A stretch of DNA of 64,000 bases from Candolleomyces eurysporus. Its lineage: Eukaryota > Basidiomycota > Agaricomycetes > Agaricales > Psathyrellaceae. Location of the stretch: assembly GCA_027579435.1 (NCBI GenBank), contig JANBPK010000871.1, positions 26,002-90,001 of the forward strand, given 5' to 3'. Below are positions 43,831 to 55,942 of this stretch, piece by piece (the stretch's first letter is position 1; each line of letters begins with the position of its first letter). Made by a program: the position numbers and the translations under genes. The notes under the pieces were generated by a model. The model was given only the letters and a program-made list of their open reading frames with translations, ran no database searches and was not told where the DNA came from.

Positions 43831-46073
43831 AGAATCGGGCGACTCATGTTGTTTTTCCCACTGCGTCTTCGATATCACAATGGCTGTGTTCTTCTTGGTT
43901 CTTGGAGCAAAGCTCTGCGATTGGCGTGATACCGATGAAGAAGAAGTGCTGCAGGAGAGACACTGCAACATGCGCTGCAACCTGCACCAGGTCTTCCGTC
44001 TCACTACACTCGAAGTACACCGAACTTTAAAACATGTTGCCAAGTTAGCTTTTTTCAACAGCTGCCTTGTCAAGTTGCCAAAGTCAGCAAGAGAATGACA
44101 CAAATACCAAGAGACGCACATACGGTGGTGACAAGCTTCTGTCTCAAGAAGCGACTAATTTAGTGCTGTATATTTTATTTCCCAACGCCCCGGAGTATCA
44201 TTGCCATCATTCTCCAAAGACTCAATTCTTAGAAGGTCTAGGCATCACATGAGGTGTTGAAGCATAGTCACAGCATAAAGTATATAAGCGCGCCGCCTGA
44301 GAGCCACTGCGGCTGGGAACGCACCCTGCGCCATCCAGATACTGTGGTTAGGTGTCCAGATGCTGGTTCAGGATACATTGGAAGACATTTGAAGTGGGTT
44401 TGGACAAAGTCTGATGATCTGAGAGACAGAGTGGTAGCGATAATTGATATTATTGTTGAGAAACCTGGATGTAGGCATACACAAGTCGGGCAACGGGATT
44501 ATTGATTTTAATTACCCACATTGTGGGGAGTGTACTGACTCTAAGCGGAATATCGGTTCACTTGCCCTATTTCCTTTCAGTTTGCTTAGCTGACTTCATC
44601 GCCTGTTTAGGACTCTTTATTTCCTTATGCGGATGGATTTTTCTCATGGTCCGTTCTTGAATATTTGTAGTATATTGCGGTTGCCTGGCAAGGTCTGATT
44701 GGACTTGTACTTTGTTTGTACGCCAAGTGTGTACACATGAACTGGAACACCTTATATACCCTTGAGACGGATTTTAGAGGACATCTTACCTTTCCCCCTT
44801 TGTCGACTTGGACTTGAGCAGTCATTTCACATTCACATTTTTTTTNGATATAATTCCCTCTCACCTCTTGTTGTCTCCAATCTTGTCTACAATTATAATT
44901 ACTAACTTGTGTTCAGCGGGCTGTTGCTTTGCGCGGCATGTTCCGAGGCCTCTATTGCTTTCAGGCTTTGTTTTTGGCAATATAAGTTCAAAAATCATCT
45001 ATTGACATGTTGTGCAAAATATCGCCATTTGCCACTGAAGTAGTAGGAAATGTGTGAGCGGGAGAGGCACCCCATTTCCCATACGTGTTGGATCGTGGGT
45101 CCGTATAGAGGTTTAATAAGGCTCGCATACCCTCAAGGCGCGGCCTCACAAAAGGATCAAATTCATTGTGCTTGTAGCCGCTGATATGACCGCGTCCATT
45201 TTAGCGAATATAGGTTCACTTTTTGCAATAATAAACTACAAATTTGACGCAGTCTGAGTCTCTAAGTACAAGAACAACTACGCTATCGATAAGGTTCACA
45301 CGGCTTGAGAAGGAAAAGAGTCAGTACTATGACTCTAGGGACACAAGAGTTGAAGCTACTCGAGGCTGTCAACTTGAAACCGCCCCAGTTGTATTATACC
45401 CGGACCGGAGAAGCTACTCTAGTTGACGTCGTGCTAAAAGTCAGGCGGCTCAACTGAAGCAGCTTCAGAAAGTCATATACCTTTACAACGCAACTGTCAG
45501 GGCTCTCAGGTGGCACTACCTGGGAGTTCAGAAATCAGGCGGCTTCATATTAATTGAGTAACAGGTGCTGGAGCGGCTTGAGGAAACCTTCAAAACGACA
45601 AAGTCCATGGCTAGTGGCACGGCTGGGTGGCTGTAATAAACTCCGACGTGGCGCTGATGCGCAGGTCGCGTTCTAAGGCTCAAAACACAACAAGACAAAG
45701 AACCTAACTCTAACACCAACACACACACAAAACAAACACACCAAGTATCTTCGGAAGATAAGAGGCAGGCAAGGGTATAGTGAAAAGCTCTAAGTCAAGC
45801 TGGACTTGGGCTTCGGAACGTAAACTTTGCAATCGCAAGTTTGAGGGGGGGNAGCTAAGGCTCAACCGGGTTCAATGTTATTGCTTCGGAAGCTGAACTT
45901 CGTAGACAACAGACTTTGACGATACACGGATTCAACTTCAGAAGTGAGAACACGGTCTCAACATGATATAACTTTGACAATGCAGTGGAAAGGACACGGA
46001 CCTCCGAAACGCTTCTGAAACTTAAACATGCAAAAAGATAACAGAAAAGGCTCTTGTAGATTCAGTGGGTAAC
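43831..46073. other. Stretch without recognisable gene
   Basis: Open frames are short and low in complexity, with ambiguous bases at 44846 and 45852. From about 45240 the sequence becomes rich in TTC..GAA-type short palindromes, as in the following tandem array, and may be a further strongly diverged unit of it. I see no gene. Confidence 0.45.
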
Positions 46074-48981
46074 ACGGACCCGGACGCAAAATACAACGCT
46101 AGCTACCCGCTATGTAGATTTAGTTACTTAAAGTCCAAGATTAAATATGGTAGATAAGTTTGGCAAAACACATCCAAGACAAACAAAGATNTAAGCACAT
46201 GAAATCGACCAGTCCGAAAAGAAATAATCATATGAGGGGTATCTAGGCTCCAGAACGAGGTCTCGACTCTCCCAGACTCATGTCTGGACGCGTTCAGAAC
46301 CACTGCCGAAACGGCACTCCAGTGTCTCCACATGTTTCGATAGTTCGGAATAGGTTCGGAGGTAAACACCTTTGCTCCCGACCCTACTTCCGTCTATCCG
46401 GTTGGCTGGGCACCTCTCCCAAGCCCTTATCACGTCATTGCCCCAACTCTAGGCATTCCGCGTTCTTCCGCACTCCATGCTTTCCTTGCTAACAACATCG
46501 GTTCACAAGACCGAAACCTATCTCGGGTTCTGAAGACAACCGAGGGTCTGGTCTCTACTCCGCACCAGTTCACAACTTGAGTTGGCTCTTCAGAAGCCTT
46601 CAGCCGATCCGCTCGTAATTCCGAATCCAGCAACTGTCAGGTTTAATTGACTTAACGGATTTGCCATCACGTCCTCAAAGCCACAGAGTGACGTTACACC
46701 TTCCACTTAGCAAATGTCAGGGCGAATGTCCCTTGTAGTGTGCAGACTCTCTTCCTACGCCGTACCTCGCCAGGTCGGGCACGTAGTTATGATTCCGAAT
46801 CATTTCTCTACCCTTCGGATACGTTCGCAGGGCCTTCCTAATTTAAAGCACCACTGCTGAACCGTTGTACTTGGGTCGCTGAGCTAGATCCTTGAGAGTT
46901 GCTAAGTCCGAAGCCGGGAACCGCTCCGACTCTTGGTTTCGCAATGTTCAGAAGACATGCTAAGTTCTATAAGTCGTTATCGTTACTTAGTACTTAAATT
47001 CAGAAGAGCTTCCGAAGACAAGTTCTATTAATTCGCGATTTTTCTAGGGGTATACAGGCAACTGCCGTATCAACGGACCCGGACGCAAAATACAATGCTA
47101 GCTACCCGCTATGTAGATTCAGTTACTTAGAGTCCAAGATTAAATACTGTAAATAATTTTGGCAAACCCATTCAAAACAAACAGAGATATAAGCACATGA
47201 AATCGACCAGTCCAAACAGAAATAATCATATGAGGGTATCCAGGCTCCAGAACTAGGCCTCGACCTTCCTAGACTTGCATCGTGATGCGTTAGGAACCAC
47301 TGCCGAAGCGGCACTCCACTATTTCCACATGCTTCAATAGTTTGGAATAGGTTCGGAGGTGAGTACCTTTGCTCCCGACCCTACTTCCGTCTATCCGGTT
47401 CGCTGGGCACCACTCCCAAGCCCTCATCACGTCATTGCCCCAGCTCTAGGCATTCCGCATTCTTCCACACTCCATGCTTTCCTTGTTATCCACGTCGGTT
47501 CACAAGACCGAAACCTATCTTGGGTTCTGAAGACAGCCGAGGGTCCGGTCTCNANTCCGCATCAGTTCACACCTTGAGTCGGCTCTTCAGAAATTCTCAA
47601 CCGAGCCGCTTTGTACTTCCGGATCCAGTAACTGTCATGTTTAATTGACTTAACGGATTTGCCATCACGTCCTCGAAGCCACAGAGTGACGTTACACCTT
47701 CCACTTAGCGAATATCAGGGCGAATGTCCCTTGTAGTGTGCAGACTCTCTTCCTACGCCGTACCTCGCCAGGTTGGGCACGCAGTTGTGGTTCCAAATCG
47801 ATTCGCTACCCTTCGGATATGTTTGCAGGGCCTTCCTATTTTAAAGCACCACTGCCGAACTGTCGTACTTAGGTTCTGAGCCAGATCCTTGAGAGCTGCT
47901 AAGTCTGAAGCCGGGAACCGCTTCGACTCTTGGTTTCGCAATGTTCAGAAGACATGCTAAGTTCTATAAGTCGTTATCGTTACTAAGTGCTTTAATTCAG
48001 AAGAGCTTCCGAAGAAAAGTTCTATTAATTCGCAATTTTTCTCGGGGTATGCAGGCAGCTGCCGTATCACCGCTAATGCTATAATAAATAAAACAGAGAC
48101 GTAGATATAGGCAATTATTGTTTGGCAAACAGGCAAAGAAACAAACAGATGACAGAGACAGAGAGAGATAAGAAACACAATCACATGAGGGTATCAAAGG
48201 CCGAGAGTTGAGTCTCGAGCCATAGAACGCAGCCCAGGCACTTTGCAAACCTGTTCTGGACACGGCTGTTGTCAAGTCCGCATGGATATTCACCGAGGAT
48301 TGCTTCCAGAGAGCGCGCCCTTCCGTTCGCGCACCTAAGCCGACGAATTGATCCGAATTTTGGGTGCTTGGCTCCACCAAGCCATACTGCTTCACTACTC
48401 TGCTGACTCTTTCTTTCTCTTGGCTATGGACAGGCTGACTGAGCTTCGGGTAGATGACCCCATAAGCTTTAGTCTTGCTTTCCGGTTTTCCGTACAGGTT
48501 CACAAACTTCGGAATTAGCTGTCCGACATTGAGCACTGCTTCCGTTCCTTCCAATTCAGGTCACATCAATGCTTATTGACTTAGCAGATCGCTCATCAAT
48601 CTTCGAAGCCACCGGCTGCTTCATGAAGACTTTTGCTTAGCGAGTGTCAGGGCGAATTCCCTTGTGATGTGCACAACTCCCCCTAGCATCGTACCTTGCC
48701 AGGTCAGGCATGCTAGTTAGACTTTGAATAGTATGACTGTGTTTCAGATACGTTCACGAGACCTTCATGAACTTAAAGTGTCGTCGTAGAACCATCTTAC
48801 TCAACGTTCTTTTGTTCTCTAGGGTGTCTGCTTAGTTGACAGTCAGGGCTAACTCTAACTCTTATATTCCCCTTCCTTCAAGAAGATCTCTTTTAATTAT
48901 CTTCGTCGATTCGCGAACTTTACAAATAGATTCGCGAATTTGAGAGGGTATCTACGCAGGCGGCATATCAATGCCGTTACA
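46074..48981 (-). repeat. Tandem array of three LTR-like units of about 1 kb
   Basis: Unit 1 is 46074-47072 (999 bp) and unit 2 is 47073-48069 (997 bp); they are nearly collinear over the full length with scattered substitutions. Unit 3, 48070-48981, is much more diverged but keeps landmarks such as the 'gtcagggcgaat..cccttgt(a/g)(g/a)tgtgca' segment and 'cgccaggt'. On the minus strand each unit starts with TG: TGATACGGCAG for units 1 and 2, TGTAACGGCATTGATATGCCG for unit 3. The latter is like the start of basidiomycete LTRs. No internal retrotransposon genes lie between them, so they behave as abutting solo LTRs. A canonical CA end and target-site duplications were not found, so 'LTR-like' is an inference. 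Confidence 0.7.
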
Positions 48982-49286
48982 CTCGTCTTTTTACTCGCTC
49001 TACATTCCTTGATGTGGGGTGAACCCTCATACTCGAAACACAGCTCAACACTTTAGTCAACATAGTTGGCCAGAACATCCATCTGGTAACTCTAACCAGG
49101 GGATATCTCTTGTCTTATCAAATCCCTGACGTATACTGATCATTTGACACAACAGACACTTCTCTCTTATCACTTGATGACGGCATCTCATCGCTATTCG
49201 ACATTTCCAAGACGACCTGATCTTCGTATTCCAAAACCAATCACCCATAATTGTGCCAAGGTTTAGACCTTGACCCATAACAATTC
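48982..49286. other. Short stretch between repeat array and Copia relic
   Basis: Probably the remaining 5' part of the Copia element or decayed flank; no readable domain was found. Confidence 0.4.
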
Positions 49287-51649
49287 ATGCGAATTTCTGA
49301 TAATTCGCTACAAATAGGAACCAAGGCTATGTTCAATGAGCAAGCCTTTCCCAAGTCAAAGGATTTGAAGTTGCCAAAGTATGCTTTGGTTAAAACCAAA
49401 GGATCCAATGGCAATACGAATAACAACAAGCCATCAAAATTCTCTGAGGAAGAATCTTTTATTCCAAAATGGAAAAGAGGTTTCACTCGTCCCCATCACC
49501 AAAGGGATCAGTCGCCTCCTTCCAACAGGACAGAGCCCACCGACAATCTGCCTGAACAGCCCACTGAGATACCCAAGGATAGACCTCAGGGGGAGCTTAG
49601 ATGCTCTGGCTGCCAGGTAAAACCTCCGAGTCAACCAGGAAATGTCTATGGTGAATCAAAAGCACCCACACAAATATTGCGTGAGGTATCAGGAGAGATA
49701 TCATGGTCTAAGGCGATTGAAGAAGGTTCTACACAACCCTCTCAGCCTAAGCAGAAACAAAAGGGGAATCCCAGTCCCAGTTCTGCACCACTGCTTCCAG
49801 AAAATGTACCTCTTCCTCCTGTACCTGAAGACGAAGTTGATGATATTGACGATTCTGGATCAGATCACTCTGACCTAGACGGTTCTACAGAATGGTCAAC
49901 TTCTGGTGAAGGTCAAACTCTCACAAGGGAGTATGTAATTGAAAATTACAGACAAAAGAAGTGGAATCAGGTAGTACAGAGAAGAAGGGCAGTTAAAGGT
50001 GGACAGAAGGCTACTGTCGCTGAACTATGCAGTGATGGGAGAGTAGATTTTGTCGAATTTCTGCTAGCCCAAGCAGTTCCAGAAATGGATTCTGACAAAC
50101 TTCCCAACAAAAGTCCACGAGATTGGACCTTTTGAGACTTATTATGGCGACCTAAAGCCGAAAGAAGAGAATGGAGAAAGGCAATGTCTAAAGAGATTGA
50201 TGCTCTCAAAGGATGCCAAGTCTTTGAACTCGTCAAACTCCCACATGGGAGAAAGGCCATCAAAGGCAGATGGGTCTTTGATATTAAATCTGATGGCCAA
50301 AAACAGGCCTGATATGTTGCCAAGGGTTTCTCTCAAATCGAGGGAATAGATTTTGAAGCTTTATTCTCACCTGTTGTCAGGTATGAGAGTGTTTGTTTTG
50401 TCTTTGCGCTGGCAGCCGTCTTTGGATGGTACATGACAGCAGTAGACATAAAAACAGCATTTCTGTATGGAAAGCTTGATGAAGAAATCTATATGGAACA
50501 ACCTGAAGGCTTCCATCAAAAGGGTCAGGAACGGAAAGTTTTCCATCTCTGCCAAGCCATTTATGGCCTCAAGCAAGCTGCTCACGTGTGGTGGCTGGAG
50601 CTTGAACAGTCTGAAGAAAATGGGCTTTGTGCATCTCAACACAGACTCAGGGATATTCATATTCCACTCTCAGAAAGGTGCTGTAATTATGATTGCCTAT
50701 GTTGATGGCATAATCTTCTTTGGGAACAAAGCCCTTGCTGATGAGAAAAAGGCCAAGTTCATGCTAAAATGGGAATGTTGAGATCTCAGAATGCTGACTG
50801 AATTTCTCAGCATGAGAATCAAAATAGATAACAATAAGATCAGTCTGGATCAATCGGTCTATCTTGAGAAGGTTCTAGAATGCTTTGCCATGACTAATGC
50901 TAAAGCGGCAAGAACTCCCATGGTTGAAGGATATTATCCTTTGAAGCATACAGGAACAAACAACTTGACGCTTACATGCAAGTATCAATCAGTGATCAGA
51001 TCCTTGCTCTATTTGATGCTGGGAACACAACCTGACATTGCCTATCCTGTTACTAAAATGGCACAGCACTGCGCCAACCCAACCAAGGAGCACCTATCAA
51101 GGGTGCTTTACATAATGAAATATTTGGCGGGTACTCGTAACTATTCTTTAGTTTATGAAGGACGCAAGGGCCTATGGCCTCAAGTCGTACACTGATGCTG
51201 ATTATGCCCAGGATCCTATGCACAGGCTCTCCCAGATGGGCAATCTAGTCCTCCTTGTGAGCGGCATGGTTTCTTGGAAATCCTATACCCAAAAATCAAT
51301 AGCTATGTCATCCACAGAAGCCGAATCTATGGCACTGTTTGATTGCTCAAAGCAAGTTGTGTGGCTTCAGCTACTTTTGGAAGAATTAGGGTTACCAATG
51401 AAAACTCCCACACCAATCTATGTTGATAATCAGGGCACTATTTTTAATGCCTCAAATCCAGTCATGGAAAAACCCGCTAAACATATTGAAGTGCAACATC
51501 ACAAGATCAGGGAGTATGTGGAAGATAAACAAGTCAGTTTATTCTACATCCTGACCAATGAGAATCCAGTGGATATTTTCACTAAACCTCTTGGAAGGGT
51601 TAAATTTGAAATATTCCGCAAGTCATTAGGTTTAGTATTTCACTAAGCT
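49287..51649 (+). pseudogene. Copia polyprotein remnant (reverse transcriptase and RNase H)
   Basis: The segment 49287-50135 encodes a Pro/Ser-rich acidic linker like that between integrase and reverse transcriptase. After TGA (50133) it continues EWRKAMSKEIDALKGCQVFE, then after TGA (50310) YVAKGFSQIEGIDF, AVDIKTAFLYGKL and YMEQPEGF, the first RT blocks. A frameshift near 50600 leads to KKMGFVHLNTDSGIF and the catalytic block AYVDGIIFFG, where Gly replaces the second Asp of YVDD. After TGA (50779) come LGTQPDIAYPVTKMAQH and AGTRNYSLVYEG. A second frameshift near 51170 leads to RNase H (TDADYAQD, SWKSYTQKSIAMSSTEAES, PIYVDNQGTI) and an end at 51644-51646. All three stops are TGA at sites where CGA (Arg) is expected. 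Confidence 0.85.
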
Positions 51650-51682
51650 TAAATTGGCGCTTTAATATTTGCTGTGGAATTG

Positions 51683-52040
51683 AACACGAAGGAGAGTGTT
51701 GAACTTACATGAAATAGGCGCTTGTTCCAGTACTTATTATGTAAACCTCTATTATTAGTATTACGCAGTAAACTCAGTAAATAGTAGGTCTAGTAGTTAT
51801 CTAGGTTCAGCATCCAGAGCAAAGTGTCATAAGCATGTCTTAAGCACGCAATGCTCAGTCAGCCAATAGTGCACAGACCACTAGGTGACTTAGTGTGACA
51901 TTACAGTCACAGATTCAAGTAGTATAAAACTGTGTGGTTTAGTATGAATAAAGCTTGAAGCACTTTTATACAAGCAATGTCAGTAGTACATACTCTCAGC
52001 ATCACCTACCCTCTATCTAGTATACAGTATGTCTAACCCA
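51683..52040 (+). repeat. Polypurine tract and 3' LTR of the Copia element
   Basis: The purine-rich AACACGAAGGAGAG (51683-51696) precedes TGTTGAACTTAC, the likely LTR start at 51697. The LTR contains TATAAAA at 51923-51929 and AATAAA at 51947-51952, and probably ends with CA at 52040 (GTCTAACCCA). That gives about 344 bp. The 5' partner is not in the window, so the end is inferred. Confidence 0.6.
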
Positions 52041-53211
52041 CATACTCATCTTACATGTAACTGCGTAGAACGCGGACTTGCATACCCCTGCAAGAAATGC
52101 TGTCTAACAACCATCCCCATCGCGAACTCCAAAAGGTCTAGGACTTGAGTAGTATCTTTGGACTTCATCCACTTGCTGTTGATCCGCCATGTTCCTTGAT
52201 TCTAACACCCTCAATAGATCAGTGCTGAGGGACACCCCACCCAAAAAGCAATATCCCAGGGTGATCTGTTGAGTGGCATCATAGCAGGTCGATTTCTATG
52301 CATCTGGGGGGTAACAAAGGAAATCAGAAGCATAAAAACCGACCTGCCATGGTTCCCTACCAATGCCACACCTTGAAACATCAAATTTTGGGTGGTAGGA
52401 TGACTACTTGCAAAATGATCCGGTCTGCCAGAAGCGCCAGGTATACAACTGCGTAACAGCTTTGCCACTCTGATAGGCCTGATAGCAATGCTGCTACCCA
52501 CAAATAGCCCTCTTGGGCAGACCTGGATACTGGCTCAAATAAAAGGTCAACTCATGGCCAGATACCAGCATGAGATGCCATCACCCTGAATGTTTGTGAA
52601 ATTCTTAAATATCTGGTGGTGAAGCTCAAAAACAATGGTATACCTTGCTGCCACCAGAGCCATGGATTTGTACGCTGAGGGCGCGATGGCAAGGAGCTGG
52701 TTGCAAAATGTTGCATCCAAATCCTATCTTCAACCAACGTCTAAATTTTACACATATGTCGCATTCTGCCGCCTATAGAATGTCTTTGAAAATTGTAACA
52801 TTCTGCATGACGGTACATGCAACATATTGATTTCAGTTTTTGTTCATCGCTATAACAACATTTGGATTTAGCCTATTGAGATGAGAACAAGGGAATCAAC
52901 TTGAATATGAAAAGTACTGGCCAACATTCGGTGACAACAATAAGAATGCAAAAGGATAAAAAATGCCCGACTCAGAAATTCACGCCAATTGTTACATTGC
53001 CATAAAATAATCTTTTACGGAGGTTCTTATATAATCTGTTGTGCAAGATATCAATCGGTAAGTTTTATGCTCTCAGTTTGTTTCGCATGCTTTTTGCCGT
53101 CAGCGTAAAAGTCCACTCCCAGCAGTGACACGAGGTGGACGATTTTAAAGCGTTCAGGCTGCGGGAACGTGGTCAGTCCGGCCTCGTTCCTTCCTTCACC
53201 TTGACCGCCCC
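52041..53211. other. Stretch without recognisable gene; promoter of NACHT3 at its end
   Basis: No gene supported. The last 65 bp (53147-53211) are nearly identical to the DNA in front of NACHT4 (60310-60371), including GCGGGAACGTGGTCAGTCC and a pyrimidine-rich leader CTTCCTTCAC before the ATG. These conserved leaders are probably the transcribed 5' UTRs. Confidence 0.5.
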
Positions 53212-55046
53212 ATGGCCACCGTCAGCAACTTCAACAAAGCCTGCAATGTCCAGATCGACAACTCCAACTTTACGAATCATGTTACGAACATGAACCCTCC
53301 AGCGGATCTACTGAGCAGTGAGTCTGGCTCAGAGCTGTAGTTGAGCGCCTCAATCGATTCTTACCGCGACATACAGAACTCGAGGCTCGGATTGCAGCAG
53401 GCGCCATCCATGACTCGGCTGAGCGCTGTGATGCCCCCAAATGCCATCCAGAGACCCGAGTCGCTGTCCAAAACAACTTGTACCGCTGGATTGTGGATGG
53501 TGACGGAGAATCGCAGCCAAAGAAGATGGTATGGATGACAGGGCCTGCAGGCACCGGGAAGACGGCCATTATGGGATCGCTGGCAGGTCGCTGCGCAGCG
53601 AACGGTCTGTTGGGCGCGACATTCTTTTTTGCATCCTGGTCAGCGTCCATTGGCAGGCGCCGGAAGACCGCATTCGTCACAACCATCGCATACCAGCTGG
53701 TTCAGCACCGAGAGGATCTAAAGATAGCCATTTACGCTGCCATGGAGAAGAACCCGGGCATTCTCGAGAAGAATCTGCACGTACAGATGGAAACTCTCGT
53801 TTTGGCCCCTCTCCGGGAGGTCGTTCGTCAATCCGAAGGGCCAGAGCTACGGGGTGCCATTATTGTCGACGGCCTGGACGAATGCGAGGCTGAACAGTAC
53901 CACGATACCAAGATCACAGGCCCACGAGCCACACGCGCACGAACGAACTCGCAAGACCAGTCGGAGATCCTCCAAGTTCTTCAAGCAGCGTTACTGGATC
54001 CAGATTTTCCCTTTCGTATCCTCATCGCCAGCCGTCCCGAGCCCGTATTCCGCGAATTCTTCGACCCCGAAATAAATCCCGCCTCCTTTGCCCAGAAGCT
54101 CGATTTGAACGTAGAGCACAATGCCGACGCCGATATCACACNTTTTTTTGGAAGCCCAGTTCGATCTCATTCGTCACCGTTCCAAATTTCCTCCATCATG
54201 GCCACCAGCAGGAACGATTCGGACCTTGGTGAAGAATGCCTCGGGTCAGTTCGTCTACGCCGCGGCCGTCATCCGGATATTCGACAGGGATCATCGAGGA
54301 GAGCCTCCGAAGGCGTTGCTGGAGGCTATTTTGAAGATGGAAGCCACTCAGAAAACAAGTTCAAACCCACTCAAACCGTTGGACGCATTGTACACGCATA
54401 TCTTGGAGTCTAGTCCCAATCCGCCTCTTTCGGTACGGTGGATTCATGCGATCCACTTGTTCAGTGGGTACACAATCGGTGCTGATGTATTCAAGATGAA
54501 CTCGCTCCTGCAAAAGGACCTAGAAAGCAACGAGGCAGAGCACTTGCTCGGAACCCTTCACTCATTGATTCACATTCCACCTCAGAGCGACCAAAAGAGG
54601 ACTAAATATGGCTTTTACCACAAATCGCTGCTCGACTTCCTCAAGGACCCTCGCCGTTGTGGGAAACTGTATGTTGAAGGGAGTGAAAGATGCGTGTTCA
54701 TCTGGGATGCATTTGTTTGGGTGTGTGAGAGTGAGTTTGCTTCTGCTTCATCCTATGTTTCTCTTCAACAGTATAAATCTGATGCTATGGTACTGAAGGG
54801 GGTTGTGACACCCAGTTTTCATACCCAGAAAGCTTCCTCCAATTCTTGGCCTCCCTTCCATACGATTTAGGGTCAATTATACCTCAGGGCATCGCACACT
54901 CCAAGGTCCTTCATACGCCACCCAGTGCTGATTGGTGGGTGTCGTTGGCCGTCTCACACAAGCAAATTCATTCCCTCTGGGAGGTCTTCCGGCAATTTCA
55001 CCTTTCAGTGCGTACAGTCCTCAATCTTTTCCAAAATTTGAACTGA
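53212..55046 (+). CDS. NACHT3: STAND-class NACHT NTPase
   Basis: Exons 53212-53317, 53377-54730 and 54799-55046 join through introns of 59 and 68 nt. Leaving out the N at 54142 the total is 1707 nt and the product 568 aa without internal stop. Exon 1 encodes MATVSNFNKACNVQIDNSNF.., an Asn-rich motif ending ADLLS. The signature AERCDAPKCHPETRVAVQ is followed by Walker A GPAGTGKT (residues 91-98) and Walker B IIVDGLDE. LIASRPEPVFREFFD and ASGQFVYAAAVIR follow. Exon 3 begins GCDTQFSYPESFLQFLA and ends VLNLFQNLN. No C-terminal repeat domain is visible. Compared with NACHT1/2 the motifs are the same but the C-terminal exon differs. Without the second splice the frame runs into unrelated sequence, so the intron (54731-54798) matters. 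Confidence 0.88.
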
Positions 55047-55942
55047 AATTCAGTCTTTCTTTATTGTTCATCTTTAGTGCCCCTGGTATTGTTGCAAGCC
55101 AGGGTGTAGACTATGGAGCCGTTCTATTCTGCGTCGTTTGGGATCCGCTACCCGGATCACACCTGAAGTGTTTTGGCCACGCCGAAATGACTATATGGCG
55201 TTTGACCGATTGGCCCGCAAGGCAATCGAGGATCTCAAGCAGAGGGGCTCCCAGAGCCAGAGTCGAACATAATGCTAAAANTTTTAGTTCTTTTTGGCTG
55301 GGTTGATTGCTAGGGACTTGGTATATGACAATTCATGCGCCGAGTAGAAATCCAGAGGTCAAAGGTATCTCTAGGATCGCGTGATTGAGGCAAAAAACAA
55401 GCTCTATTCCGAGTCGAGGTATGGGTCCTTCCAGACAGCCTTGACATCTATGTATGGTACCCAGTACGCTGTGACTTGAGGGAAAGGAGAGGGGAGAAGC
55501 GACCCTTTGCCACCTCATTTTGTTTCCCAAGACTTGAAGAAAATGACAGCTTGAGAGTATGAGCTATCGTTTCTTTGAATGAACATATTTGAATTTCTGG
55601 CCTGCACGAGCACAGTGAGTTTAGCGTAAATGTGGCCATTTGAACTGACCATTTGTTGTTGTACAACATATCATCCAGCTGCCTGAGCGATCATCAGGTT
55701 TACCCAGTGGGCCACCCATAGCCCGACGAACCCCTAAGAACTTGACCTTTGGTTCCATTCTCTTTATTTCAGCGATATATTATCCCTCATCTTTCCTAGA
55801 TATAATATTTATGTTTTTCTTCTTTCGAGGCATCGGAGAGCGGGGAAGAATGCGAACTTGACCGGATCAATCTCTGACTGCTCCGTCAACAGTGTTTTGA
55901 TGGTTGGACCAAGGTTGGACTTATTTGTTGACGCCTCTCCGC
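55047..55942. other. Flank between NACHT3 and the MSS1-like pseudogene
   Basis: No gene seen. 55047-55703 is duplicated behind NACHT4 (62195-62827) and includes the NACHT3 3' UTR; an ambiguous base lies at 55281. 55704-55942 is private to unit III. Confidence 0.5.

Larger units (their letters stand above)
49287..52040 (+). mobile_element. Ty1/Copia-type LTR retrotransposon, 5'-truncated and decayed
   Basis: The order linker - reverse transcriptase - RNase H - polypurine tract - 3' LTR is that of a Copia element. Gag, protease and most of the integrase are missing and no 5' LTR was seen. Stops and two frameshifts break the polyprotein. The 3' end is well preserved. Confidence 0.85.

Noticed and set aside
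44254..44505. Transposase fragment suggested by a short frame with GFGQSL-like sequence
   Set aside because: Too short, no catalytic motif, and no inverted ends nearby.
48070..48981. Coding gene in the third repeat unit (minus-strand 185-codon ORF 47997-48554)
   Set aside because: It overlaps the boundary of two repeat units and is not preserved in units 1 and 2.
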